Assembly: GCA_003427395.1 (NCBI GenBank)
Contig: BFEA01000230.1
Span: 8,085 to 38,799, forward strand
DNA length: 30,715 nucleotides
Direction: 5' to 3'
Source: Chara braunii
Taxonomy: Eukaryota > Streptophyta > Charophyceae > Charales > Characeae
Shown here piece by piece: positions 16,907-26,429 of the stretch (positions within the stretch are counted from its first letter, which is position 1; the number at the start of each line of letters is the position of its first letter). Both the position numbers and the translations under genes were made by a program. A model generated the notes under the pieces. That model was not told the DNA's origin. It was given only the letters and a program-made list of their open reading frames with translations, and made no database searches.

Positions 16907-18347
16907 CCGGGTTGTGGAATGACCTCGTTGCCGCGGATGACGCCGAGAACGACCATTACTTAGGGCTTCTAAGCATGCGGCGGTCCACTTTCAACAGGTT
17001 GCTCCGTAAGGTGGGCCCCTTTTTGGAGAAACAGGTGACGAAATTCAGGTTGCCGTTGCAGCCAGCTAAGAAACTGGCGTATGCTCTCCACAGATGGGCC
17101 CATGGAGACGGGCACTGGCACAGTTCTTTGGGGTACGGTATGGGGAAAACCAGTGCCTTGCGGGCCATGCGAGAGGTCGCGGAAGCCATTCACGCGGCGT
17201 TCCCGAACGCAGTTGGTTTCGGTGGACTGGAGGAGCGTCATCGTCGAATGCAGCGGTTTCGGGCATTGGGTTTCCCCAATTGCTGGGGGTGCATTGACTG
17301 CACCCATGTGTATGTCGACAAGCCGCGAATCCCCGATCTGCCGATGGTGACGACTACTGCTCTGGACGTAACAACAGGTTCTCTATCGTTGGGCAACTCG
17401 TCGTCGATCTGGAGCTGCAGATCCTGGACTTCTGCTACGGCTTCCCTGGGACTGTTGGCGATGCGCGGGCTCTAAAGAACACCTCGCTGTACAGGCGAGC
17501 CCTTAAGGGTTCCTTGTTCGTTGACCTCCCCGATGGTGGGTACTTGCTGGGTGATGGCGGGTATCCCAATCTACCTTGGGTTGTCATCCCCTATGGCCGG
17601 CAGCCACACCTTACGAGGGCGATGCAGCGTTTCGACGCCCTTCACAAGATTGTGAGGTGTTGTGTCGAGCGATTTTTTGGAGTTTTCAAAATGCGTTTCC
17701 AGTACTTCTATCGGCCGCATATAACAGACATATCGAGGGAGAGGTTGGAGTTCCGGGCTTGTTGCATCATCCATAACCTCCTGTCGGCGTGGGGAGATAT
17801 GCCGGAGGTGGACGGCGAACTCAGCGATGCGTCATCTCCTGACGTTCCGCCTCCGGATGTTGACCTGCGTGTGGACGGTGCCCCTCTCGCGTCCATGTTT
17901 GGCAGGGAGTGTGGTCAGGCCGTGCGGGACGCCCTGTGCGCTGAGTTGTTCGTTTGTGGGAACTCCGGCGACGGCATCCCATGTCGTTTGGTGTACGGTT
18001 CTTTATATATTTTTCATTTTGAGGGCCTCCTATGCAGCAAGAATAGAGCATATGACCATACCACGCGTTTCGAAATCGAATTTGGAGTTGGTTGTACGTT
18101 ATGTTTCTTGCTTGAACATAAAAACTGCCATCCATGGCGGGCACCGAGCGCAGGTGCTACGTGTATGAAAGGCGTGCACTCATCGAATGTTTGGAGAGGA
18201 CAGAGATGGAGGTTGAGCGGCTGCACCGGTTCTTGGTCGATAGGGGAGACAGCATCACGGTCACATTGCGAAGTGGGAGGACTGTACACACCAGCGACAT
18301 ATCCCTTGAGAACATACATGCCCGCAGGTGGGCGTCTTCAGTGTTGA
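16873..18347 (+). pseudogene. PIF/Harbinger transposase (DDE_Tnp_4), frameshifted
   Basis: This is the cut-and-paste transposase of a PIF/Harbinger DNA transposon. The first frame (to about 17340) carries an N-terminal helical region (LLSMRRSTFNRLLRKVGPFL) and WGCIDCTHVYVDKPR with the first catalytic aspartate at 17296. The next frame, open from about 17340, supplies NNRFSIVGQLVVD, FPGTVGDARALKNTSLYRR (aspartate 17460), YLLGDGGYPNLPWVV and CVERFFGVFKMRFQYF (catalytic glutamate 17667), then FRACCIIHNLL. The order and spacing match HARBI1-like proteins. One base appears to be missing between 17320 and 17350. There is no ATG start in the first frame, so a second lesion or an intron lies near 16870. 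The protein probably ends near 18000, since the last ~100 codons of the open frame look non-coding. Confidence 0.88.
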
Positions 18348-18436
18348 AGAGGCTGCGTGAGTCGCGTGACGCTATACGGCAATGCTGTGACGATCTTGTC
18401 GTGAACAACATCCAACTACGGCGTCAGGTTTATTGA
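18134..18436 (+). CDS. Small coiled-coil ORF after the transposase (100 aa)
   Basis: It begins MAGTERRCYVYERRALIECLERTEMEVERLHRFLVDRG (residues split by context) and is rich in Arg, Glu and Leu with heptad-like spacing. An LRSGRTVHTSDIS segment separates two helices. No family is recognised. It starts about 130 bases after the likely transposase end and may be the second protein of the Harbinger element. Those elements usually encode a Myb/SANT-like DNA-binding protein, which this does not resemble. The following ORF (18441) begins 4 bases after its stop and could be the same protein after a frameshift. Confidence 0.45.
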   Translation: MAGTERRCYVYERRALIECLERTEMEVERLHRFLVDRGDSITVTLRSGRTVHTSDISLENIHARRWASSVLKRLRESRDAIRQCCDDLVVNNIQLRRQVY

Positions 18437-18440
18437 TGAC

Positions 18441-18857
18441 ATGCGAGGAAGATTTGAGCATGCTTCCCATGCTTTGCGTGATGCTGCGCAGCAGAGGGAC
18501 GATGTCATACGTAGGTTGGAGTCCGCTGAGGCAGACGTGAGGGTGGCACGTGCTCAAGCAGAAACGACATGGAGGTTTTACGACGAAGTGCTCCAGGGTG
18601 TTACATGTGGAGGCATGTCTGGGGATAAGGATCTGACAACACAGTTTGAGCGTATGTCTATGTCGCCCAAGGGGAAAGGAAAGGAGGCTTCGACCTCGCA
18701 AGCGTCGTTGTGCGCTTCCTGTGACGAGAATCGCGCCGTATTGTTGGAGAAGGATAAGGAGATTGCGACACTGCAATTCCAAATCGAGATGTTCCAATAC
18801 CCACCAGTCTGTGTTACCCCGCGTTCATTGAACGCGGGTTTCGCGTTCAAGGTATGA
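18441..18857 (+). CDS. Coiled-coil ORF, apparently interrupted by a transposon (138 aa)
   Basis: Residues 1-50 (DAAQQRDDVIRRLESAEADV and on) form a strongly predicted-looking coiled coil by heptad inspection. A Ser/Lys-rich linker (MSPKGKGKEASTS) and a second helix (DENRAVLLEKDKEIATLQFQ) follow. The last ~17 codons derive from GAACGCG-rich repeat sequence that belongs to a putative insertion starting near 18808. If the insertion and one copy of its CCACCAG flank are set aside, the frame resumes at 20309 and stays open to a TAG at 20402. The native protein was therefore probably about 30 residues longer than the pre-insertion part. Function unknown. Confidence 0.5.
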   Translation: MRGRFEHASHALRDAAQQRDDVIRRLESAEADVRVARAQAETTWRFYDEVLQGVTCGGMSGDKDLTTQFERMSMSPKGKGKEASTSQASLCASCDENRAVLLEKDKEIATLQFQIEMFQYPPVCVTPRSLNAGFAFKV

Positions 18858-18981
18858 ACGCAGTGAACGCGCGTGAACGCATTCGACGCGTTCGCGCAGG
18901 GGGGTGGGCGGGGTGGGGGGGGCCTTTGGGCACTGTGGGGAGCGGCGACGGTGCTTGGGGGGGCTGTGGGCAGCGTAGGGA

Positions 18982-19019
18982 CTGTCTCTTATACACATCT
19001 AGATGTGTATAAGAGACAG
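18982..19019. other. Nextera mate-pair junction adapter (artefact)
   Basis: CTGTCTCTTATACACATCT followed directly by its reverse complement is the 19-bp Tn5 mosaic end in the head-to-head form used as the Nextera mate-pair circularisation junction. It is not biological sequence. Frames crossing it encode the well-known contaminant peptide SYTHLDVYKRQ. Confidence 0.97.
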
Positions 19020-19164
19020 ATCTCTCGCGTGTACTCGATCTCCATGCGTCATAACGGGGAAGGGTATGTGGAATGGATAGATTGTCGACAGTGTGTCGCA
19101 CCAGCCCATGGCTCGTGCATCCAATACAGAAACGACAGTAAACCGTGGTTGTGCCCCTTGTGTC
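19020..19164 (+). repeat. Exact copy of gypsy pol 7174-7318, probable misassembly
   Basis: These 145 bases are identical to the PHD-finger segment of the gypsy element and lie between the adapter junction and a single N at 19165. Perfect identity, the adapter edge and the N together point to a mate-pair read fragment in the assembly and not a true duplication. Confidence 0.92.
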
Positions 19165-19237
19165 NAAAAAAAAAAACAGTGTGTGTGAATTTGTGTGTCT
19201 GTGTGTGTGTAAATGTGTGTGTGTGTGTGATAGGTCC

Positions 19238-20054
19238 TTTTTTTTTTCGGGGGGGTGCGGGAATCTCCCCCGCTCAGACGGCCCATGCATGCTATCTGAA
19301 GGGTCCTCGCAGCCATGTCGCACAGACCCCCCCACCAAAGTCAAGGCAGGCAGTGAATATGGAGTAGAGCACGAGCTGGCCAAATATATGCTCAAGGTTC
19401 GAATTCAAGTCTGTGTTTCAGCAGTTACGGGTTGCTCACTTAGCTAGGCCCTGTTAGTCTCTGCACGTGATTCTCGGGGATTGGTTGCGCTACTCACCAA
19501 ATGTGCAAAACTAGAATGAATCTTCTGCAGAACATGGAATAATACGCCGCCATATATTTCGTCTTTTGTGCATGTGGTGAGTAGAGGCCCTCAAGGCCAC
19601 TGCACGTATTCCTAAGACAAGAAAAACGAGAAAAAAAAAAGAGAAAAAAGAAAAAGGAAAAAAAAAAAAAAAACGAGAATTTTTTCTCCTTTTTCTTTTC
19701 TTAGGAATACGTGCAGTGGCCCTAAGGGCCTCTACTCACCACAGGCAGAAAAGACAAAACATATGGCGGCGTATTATTCCATGTTCTGCAGAAGATTCAT
19801 TCTAGTTTTGCACATTTGGTGAGTAGTGCAGCCAAGCCCTGAAAATCACGTGCAGAGCCCAACAGGGCCTAGCTAAGTGAGCAACCCATAACTACTGAAA
19901 CACAGACTTGAATTTGAACCCTGAGTATATATTCGGCCAGCTCATGTTGTATTTCATATTCACTGCCTGCCCCGATGTTGGTGAAGGGTCTGCGCTACAT
20001 GGCTGCGATGACCCTTCAGATAGCCTGCATGGGTTGTGAACAACAAAAAAAAAA
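19238..20054. mobile_element. Long inverted repeat with SINE-like arms
   Basis: The arms (about 19248-19637 and 19684-20044) are inverted complements around an A/T-rich centre near 19660. Each arm, read outward from the centre, contains the shared palindromic motif (19500-19580 and 19741-19820), then a tRNA-like head (19453 to 19392 on minus, 19864-19925 on plus; GGCCTAGCTAAGTGAGCAACCC and, downstream, GAATTYGAACC), then a body and a terminal A run (minus-strand A run 19247 to 19238, plus-strand 20045-20054). The head resembles that of the SINE at 159-537. Either two SINEs are arranged head to head, or a snap-back element captured them. Confidence 0.72.
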
Positions 20055-20400
20055 GAGTGCATGTGTGTGTATATGTAAATATCGTATGTATATGTTCGGG
20101 TGGGGCTATTTCGTGTTTTTTTTTTTTACTTCGTTTTTTTAATTCCCGTAGTCCTCGATGCGCACGCGCGCCCCGCGGGGACGCGTTCAATTTTTTCGCT
20201 CTTCGTCGTGCGCAGCGCGTTTGAATGCGATTGAACGCGGCCCCGGGGGGTATGAATGCGCACGTTTGAACGTGAACGCGTGTTCGGCGCGTTCAACCGG
20301 TTGCACAACCACCAGCGTTTTGGGAAGAGTGTGATAGGGAGTTGGCAGAGTTTTGTGAAATGACGGGTTTAACACGGGCACCCCGTAACTTGCAATCATC

Positions 20401-20403
<3 letters not shown>

Positions 20404-20466
<63 letters not shown>
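20404..20466. repeat. (AG)n microsatellite
   Basis: About 31 uninterrupted AG units, immediately after the presumed end of the interrupted coiled-coil ORF. Confidence 0.97.
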
Positions 20467-20469
<3 letters not shown>

Positions 20470-20652
20470 TAACGAGAAGTCAATGAGTGTGTATTTGCGC
20501 ACGTTATTCGTTGGTCCGACATTGTTGTACTTATTTTGAGGTTGTTGATTTTCGTTATTGAGTGAGGTTGGTTTTTTTTTTTTTTTTCCTTTGTCTTTCT
20601 TATTCTTATTCTTATTATTACTATTATTATTATTTATTTATTTATTTTTTCG

Positions 20653-21107
20653 TTCGCGCATGGTGTCCAAGTTCGCGCATGGTTTTCTTGGAAGTTCGCG
20701 CATGCAATGCCTGGTGTCCAAGAACGCAAAACAACGGAACCCGGAAGCTGGCAGTATCAAATATGGAAAGCTAAAAATAAAACAAGCTAAAAAAACAAGC
20801 TAAAAAAATAATTAAAAAAAAATCAATTAAAAAAAAATGAAAACCTAAAATAGAAAAGTTCTTGGACACCATGCGCGAACGGTGTCCAAGTTCGCGCATG
20901 CAACGCCTGGTGAAATGCTTCGGTAGCTAGCTGTGCATGGTGGTGGGTTTTCAAACTTTTCTGTTTTTTTTTTTTTTTATAACTTTTCTGTTTTTGCTTT
21001 TTTTTTTTTTAATTGTTTTTTTTTTTTTTGTTTTTTTTTTAGCTTTTTTTTTTTTTTTTTAGCTTTCCATATTTGATACTGCCAGCTTCCGGGTTCCATT
21101 GTTTTGC
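20653..21107. repeat. Fold-back repeat with TTCGCGCATG boxes
   Basis: The 45-base arm 20728-20772 is the inverted complement of 21061-21105 with one mismatch. Five TTCGCGCATG boxes (20653, 20672, 20695 and 20891 forward, 20870 inverted) lie beside and between them, several followed by GTGTCCAAG. The interior is A- and T-rich homopolymer. No gene is present. It is probably a MITE-like fold-back. Confidence 0.72.
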
Positions 21108-22149
21108 TTTCTTTTTTCGTACATACTTTTTTTTTTTTTTCCCCTCAAACTTCGTATGTAGGGAATCTACTTAACGAGGTGACAAGAGCATCCCCGATAA
21201 ATAGGCCCCAACTTCGAAGGCTCCATCTATTGGTGGGGAGCTGCACCTGCTGTAAATTGGGTCCAGTGTCCCTCTCCAGAAATGTGTTGATAACCTATAT
21301 ATGTTCGTTAACTTATATACTGTCAGAAGATGGGGAAACCTTGTGAGGGGAGAACCATGATGTGTGTATAATGTGTGTGCTTGTGTATTTGTGTGTTTTT
21401 GTACTTGTAACACTGTCTTCTGTATGATCTATATGATCTGTAGTATGTGTGTCAGTGTTGTAAGAAGGTTCAGTCTATTGTGTGTTTATTGTGTGTACTG
21501 AGTCTGTGACAATGTGTGACTGTGAATATACTATGGTGCTTTTGTATCATAGTTGTGTAATATGATGTAATATGATGAAGTATGATGTATATGATGTCTA
21601 TGATCAAAGTTACGAATATGATTACAAATATGATGTATATAATGTGAAGTGCGAATGTATTAAGTGAATGTATTAAGTAAGTGGTGAGAGTAGTAATCTA
21701 TTTTCCATCTATTTTGAATCAATTTTTGGATTTGTAGTGGATCTGTATCCTGAGTAGGATGAAGAGACCTTTGTAGCATTGCGGGCATCTTATATGACCG
21801 GATTACTACCATATTGTGAACATGTCATCATACACAGACTACCTCCCTTGCCTTCTCTGACGCATTTAATTCGCACACCTTGCTTTCCTCAGTGCTTATC
21901 GGGTACACGCAGCAGCAAGCCCCACGTTCTGTCTGAGATCTCCTACTTCCCTCCTTCCACCCACTTGATCTATTCCTGATTCTGAACGATGGACTCAGAG
22001 TTTCCGTGTGCAGTGGACAATGGACAATCCGTGGTACTCACCCTCCCGTTAGTCACTCCAACCTCGAAATCTTAAAACCTAAAAACCATCAACACCCCTA
22101 AACCCTTGGTCTTTGTCTCCACTCCTTGTATGCCCCCCTATTGTTCCAC
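21108..22149. other. AT-rich stretch, possible LINE 3' untranslated region
   Basis: No ORF with support. TGTGTG-rich and ATGATG-rich segments (21355-21680) follow a T run at 21127-21140. If the minus-strand LINE extends this far, that T run would be its poly-A tail. This is an inference. Confidence 0.35.
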
Positions 22150-22542
22150 TATTGTTCCTCTGAGTACACTGACATTGCAAAGTATTTTTTCCCTAAGTGA
22201 GAATCCACACTTGACCGGCAAGGGAGGGGGGGGGAGGAGAGAGAGAAATATGTGGGGAGGGAAATAGGGGTTGGGTGTCTCCACGACTCTCCAGTATTAG
22301 AGTCCGGTTTTTTCTTAGTCCTAAAGTAGAGTGAAGTTAGGTATTTGAAAGAGGATGGTGAAGTTTTGGATCGGAAGCCTGAGCCATTGCTCTTTTGTAC
22401 TTTGCCACGGTTTCCATCGTAATTGATTATTCTGGTCCAGTTCGCATAGTTTTCGTCCAGCATCTATCCAAAGGGCTCGAAAGTTCTCCAAGAGATCATT
22501 CCTTTTGGTGAAATCTGATTATGTGATCATCATGAGTTTGAG

Positions 22543-22911
22543 TTATTTCCATGCTGCGTGAGTGCTTACAGTTATGGTATGCACTATTGAGGCCTTGGCA
22601 TGCATGAACCCAAACGTATGTTGCTTGAATTCATGCGCGCATCTCGTACGCCAAGCTGCCATAAGAATTGCCAGCCGAGTGATATTGAAGAGATTGGTCA
22701 TAAATGAAGACCATTGGTGGGCACTTGGTGAGATCTCCCCCAACAAGAGTGTCTTTAGATCCCACGGGATATGCGTGTCTGTTAGATGGTGCCATGCTGA
22801 GTCCCACCATCTCCACAGTTGGGCTACGATATGACAATCAAGAAGGCAATGTTCCGATGTGGCCCTTTTCTTGGGGAAGGCATTTCCACAGTAAGTGGAT
22901 AGGGGGGACAA
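22543..22911 (-). pseudogene. LINE C-terminal zf-RVT region
   Basis: The YCGNAFPKKRATSEHCLLDC segment followed by HIVAQLWRWWDSAWH fits the zinc-binding motif at the end of LINE ORF2 (C-x2-C ... E/S-x-x-H-x-x-x-x-C with a following LW). The end of the frame, near 22543, has LAILMAAWRTRCAHEF, also typical of the family. It marks the C-terminus of the protein. Confidence 0.75.
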
Positions 22912-23831
22912 CTAGCCCCGTTGTTCCAGATCTATTTTTGATGTCAGTCAATCGGGTGTCGGTAGGCATCTGCGTATAATCTGCCATTGCAGGGCTCTAA
23001 GGTTTGTGGGTTGTATTTATGAGCGAATCTCTATCCCATCGGGCCTTAATGGGGTCCAATATCTGTACTATTTTGCGTGTCTGTCTATAGCCCTCTTTGA
23101 CTGTGTATTGCCAGATTGGGAGCTTAGACTTTCCTACCAAAGACCATTCCCATTCGTGGGGGTCGAAAGGCAGTTGGGCGAGAGGAATAGTAGGCTCATA
23201 AGCGAAAGGTCCCTTATCCCCTTCCTGAAGCACTCGAACTCTGATGAGATCGTTCTGGGGTCTGGGTGGTCCAGTTCCTCATGTCGAGTTAATTTGGATC
23301 ATCTCTCTCATGGTAAATGGGGTCTGTGCGCTTGCAGTGAAACCAGATGAATGAGTACTGATTCCACCTTGTAGATACCCATGGGGAGAGGCCAATCCTC
23401 TTTTGGGATTACCCAGTCTCCTTGTTTTATCATCGGTCCTCGTTTGAATTCCGCCACACATGCCACCGGGATGGCCTCTTCTAGCTCTCTTAGTCCTTCC
23501 TCTACATTTCTAACTCGGGTTAATTGAGGTATGAGATCCACCCCGATATTCCAATATGTAGTTTGGTTGTTCCACAGATCTCCTACCGTATATATTCCTC
23601 GTTTAGCCCATAGTAGTCACTGCGAGCCATTATAGAGGGAGAAGGGTGCCTTGTGCTGTCGAGAATGTGGGGGTTCCCAAATATCGGTTGTCTGCTTATT
23701 TCCTCCCATCTTATATGGGGAAAGTTTTGGGTTGGGCCCCTTTCCCTCCAAAGTCTCAAGAAAACAGTCCAGACAGGATCAAATCTCAAATCCCATTTAG
23801 CCGCATTTGACGGTGAGTTCTCAGTTCGGAC

Positions 23832-24260
23832 TCAGGGCGAGGCTGGGAGGGACCATTCTTTATTGGTCAGCCACTGGAGCGGATGTATTGGTTTTGTTGC
23901 TACTGTCTGCGGGGCCAGGGCGGAGATCTGAATCAGGGCATAAGGGGCCCAGGGGATGTTGTTGCCTATCAGCAATCTTATTAGAAAATTGAATATGAGT
24001 GTCTTTATTTCATTCTTCGGATCCACAATTCTCAATCCTCCTAGTGATCTTGGTTGTGTGATCACCTTCCATGCCACTTTTTTGATACAGTTCGTTTTTT
24101 CATGATCTTCGTGCCATAGGTATGCGGATGTTGCTCTCCGAAGGGGTTTAAGTTGTTGCTTGCTCAACTGCCAGAAGGTAGCCTTATACCATATTGCAGC
24201 AAATATCCCGTTGGTTATCGCCAAAGTTCGTCCTATTAACGAGGTGTGAGCCATTTCCAC
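23832..24260 (-). pseudogene. LINE ORF2 region downstream of RT
   Basis: It contains KKVAWKVITQPRSLGGLRIVD, which is the W-x-x-V-C-x-P-x-x-x-GGLGI block that follows the RT thumb in plant-type LINEs. It is preceded by IWYKATFWQLSKQQLKPLRRAT, the usual helical stretch before it. It is in line with the RT core but in a different frame, about 180 bases further on. Confidence 0.8.
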
Positions 24261-24442
24261 ACTTCCATTCGGTGGACAACAAAATCTACCAGCCTCTCCC
24301 CATGATCTGGAGGGGGAGCAAGGGCTGTCAGGTTTACTCCTAGGACCTGGATGGCGGCTTCCTTTGGTCTCCAGTCCACATGTGGTGTAAGGGGTGGGGA
24401 GTTGTCAATATTACTGAGCCGCCATCCTTCCGTCTTCGTTCC

Positions 24443-25051
24443 TCAATTAACTTTCATGTCAGCCGCAATTTCGAATAGATGTATCGTATGTGTCAACGCC
24501 TGAAGGCTTGCGGTATTGACTCTAAATAAGACAGTAAGGTCATCGACAAATATGGATGTGATCGGAATTAGATGTGGAGGTATTTCCTGAACGTCAATCC
24601 TTTGGATTTCTGGGTTGGTCATGATCATTGCAGCCAGAGCGTTCATAGTAAGAACGAACAACATTGGGGCGATAGGGTCTCCTTGTCTGACCGATCTCTG
24701 TAGTGTGATAGGTGGTGCGAAGTGCCCATTCATCATTATGTTTGTGAACTTTGTGGTGGCGTGCCTGTGAAATATTTTTATCAATTTCCGGAAACAAGGT
24801 CCAAAGTTCATTTTTTGGAGGCAAATTTCTAGGAAGTCCCAATCCACATGGCCATATGCTTCTTCGAAGTCGATGAATAAGATTGCTGCGTAAGCTTGAC
24901 GTTGCCTGGCATATCTAATGGTTTCATTGACCAGTAAGACGTTGTCTTGTATGTTTCGGTATGGCATGAAGCCGGACTGGTCGGGGTGGAATCCGGTGTA
25001 TAAGGTGAGACAAATAGGGGAGAAGTCTACTGGCCCACACTTTGGATACAA
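24443..25051 (-). pseudogene. LINE reverse transcriptase core
   Basis: The core carries QSGFMPYRNIQDNVLLVNETI (in two overlapping blocks), the first catalytic aspartate in ILFIDFEEAYGHVDW (residue 61), RQGDPIAPMLF (residues 122-132), and the second aspartate pair in SIFVDDLTVLF (FVDD, residues 168-171). The fuller form of the family motif is usually (F/Y)ADD, so the valine is a variant. The frame stops just after AADMKVN, where the family continues with a short link and the thumb. Confidence 0.92.
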
Positions 25052-25053
25052 TC

Positions 25054-25584
25054 TTATAGGGGAGGAGGGTAATTGGTGTGTAGTTTCGAATCGCCTCCTT
25101 GTCTCCTTTTTTGTAGATGAGTGTGGTCAGTGGTCACTCTTTGACCCATCGTATCACCAAACGACTCTTCTCTGAATACCGCATTCACATACAGGCAAAA
25201 ATTCAGTTTGAATGTGTCCCAAAAGTGGAGCCAAAATTCCTTTGGGAATGGATCCAACCCTGGTGTTTTTTCATCGTCCATATCTCGGATGACTTGAAGC
25301 ATGTTTTCTTCCCTTATGGGCGCCTCCATTGTCTCCCTATCCTCCGTGGACAACATCGACGGGAGGACATTGAAATGGTTTTTCCTAGCCTCTGACAGTA
25401 TGTTAGGCTCTCTGTATTTGGCTTCAAATATAAAGAGTCTTTGGTAGTATATAGAGGCATATTCAACTATTTTGTACGCATTATCTGCTAAAGGTTGCGT
25501 ATCATCGAATGGGTGTCTCGGGGACCAGACAGTGCTTTGTCTTCCTCTGGTTTTGGCTTTCCTGAAGAAAGATAAGAGTAACAC
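25054..25584 (-). pseudogene. LINE reverse transcriptase, N-terminal region
   Basis: The conserved entry to the LINE RT domain, EKTPGLDPFPKEFW (compare the family pattern K-x-PGPDG-x-P-x-EF), is near residues 105-118. It is preceded by a helical linker with YYQRLF, typical of the region between endonuclease and RT. The frame breaks after TMGQRVTTDHTHLQKR, where the RT should continue in another register into the next block at 25051. Confidence 0.82.
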
Positions 25585-25600
25585 TTTGCGGGAATGGTAA

Positions 25601-26292
25601 GTCCCGTGGGACCACCGTGCCTATTGCATTGGAGTCACTATGTTGCAATACAGATACTGATGTTGTTTGTTAAACCCCTAAATCCATTACAAGTCTGGGA
25701 TTTTGCAGGGATGCCCCTCAGCCTGACAATTTGTTTCCGGACTCTCTCTGGCAAAATCGCACAGGTACTCATCTGTGGGAGGATCTTGTAGGGGCACCCC
25801 TCAACCTGACAATTTGGCTTCCATACTCTCTTTGTAGCCTATCCGCACAGGTCCTTGTCGGTCTGCCTGCATGTACGTTGTTTTCGATCCAATCTCTCAG
25901 TCCTGAGTGAGAGTTTCCTGAAGAGGAAGTCATTAATTAAAACCGCCAGTACCTTTCTTATATATCGGCCGCGCTTGCGCCCGTTGACCGAGTTTGGCCG
26001 AATCAGGCCTCCGTGTTAACCACCGCGGCCAACGCATGTGGTCAGCGCCGGAGGCCGAATCAGGTCTTCGTGTTAACCGCCGCGCCCCATGATCTCAAGC
26101 GGGAAAAGGTACTGGTGGCTTAAACCACCAATTAGCACGAGCCTAAGGTCACAAAGCTATCTTCCAAGGCCGACGAGCCTGAAACTGTGTCTTTTGAAAA
26201 TTGCCCATGTGTCAAAGTCGAAACGCTCTTACCGCTCAAGCTGGCAAGAGCTATGCTCTGTGAACTGGCAGTTTAGCAAGAAAAATAGAAAA
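25601..26292. repeat. Intergenic stretch with two pairs of direct repeats
   Basis: A ~63-base sequence at 25704-25766 is repeated at about 80 percent identity at 25788-25852. A 35-base sequence starting GGCCGAATCAGG (25996-26030) recurs at 26053-26089. No gene is seen. Minus-strand 26270-26200 has an A-box-like AGCTTGAGCGGTAAGAGC but no clear B box. Confidence 0.6.
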
Positions 26293-26425
26293 GGGGTAAC
26301 TTCAGTAAAGTCACAAAAACGAGTTATAATTGGACCATGGGGCAAGATACAGTTTGCAATTGCACTTTGGGCACCCTACCTCGCGAGAAAGTTGGGTTGT
26401 ATACATTGTCCGAACTGCAAATTGA
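26293..26425. mobile_element. Hairpin MITE, second copy (partly lost arm)
   Basis: This is the reverse-orientation homologue of the element at 776-970: GGGGTAACT, CACAAAAAC, GAGTTATAATTG, GGCAAGATACAGTTTGCAATTGCA, then the loop CACCCTACCT and GGTTGTATACATTG. The second arm stops after CCGAACTGCAAATTG, so it is truncated and no longer folds fully. Confidence 0.75.
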
Positions 26426-26429
26426 AGGA

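Larger units (their letters stand above)
18808..20308. mobile_element. Putative DNA transposon with GAACGCG-rich ends, 7-bp flank repeat
   Basis: CCACCAG flanks the segment (18801-18807 and 20309-20315). The termini, CTGTGTTACC at the left and TTGTGCAACC (inverted) at the right, match at 7 of 10 positions. Just inside each end is a cluster of GAACGC/GCGTTC words (18822-18897 and 20178-20299), like the subterminal transposase-binding repeats of hAT- or MULE-type elements. No transposase is encoded. The interior includes assembly artefact (18982-19165) and a fold-back, so its real length is unknown. Confidence 0.45.
22150..25600 (-). mobile_element. Decayed non-LTR (LINE) retrotransposon
   Basis: Consecutive minus-strand frames encode, from 25584 downward, the successive regions of a LINE ORF2: the RT start, the RT core, downstream thumb-like blocks, and a zf-RVT-type cysteine/histidine motif. 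The frames change repeatedly, so it is inactive. No endonuclease domain was found upstream, so it is probably 5' truncated near 25600. The frames between the named domains also match LINE style, for example QPIFGNPHILDS (23583-23789) and YTVKEGYRQ (22997-23233). Confidence 0.88.

Noticed and set aside
18873-19367. Open frame of 164 aa on + (and 18847-19395 on -) spanning the adapter
   Set aside because: It reads through the Nextera junction (peptide SYTHLDVYKRQ, the same on both strands) and a single N; not a gene.
26200-26270. tRNA-like A box on the minus strand
   Set aside because: AGCTTGAGCGGTAAGAGC is suggestive, but no acceptable B box or tail follows.
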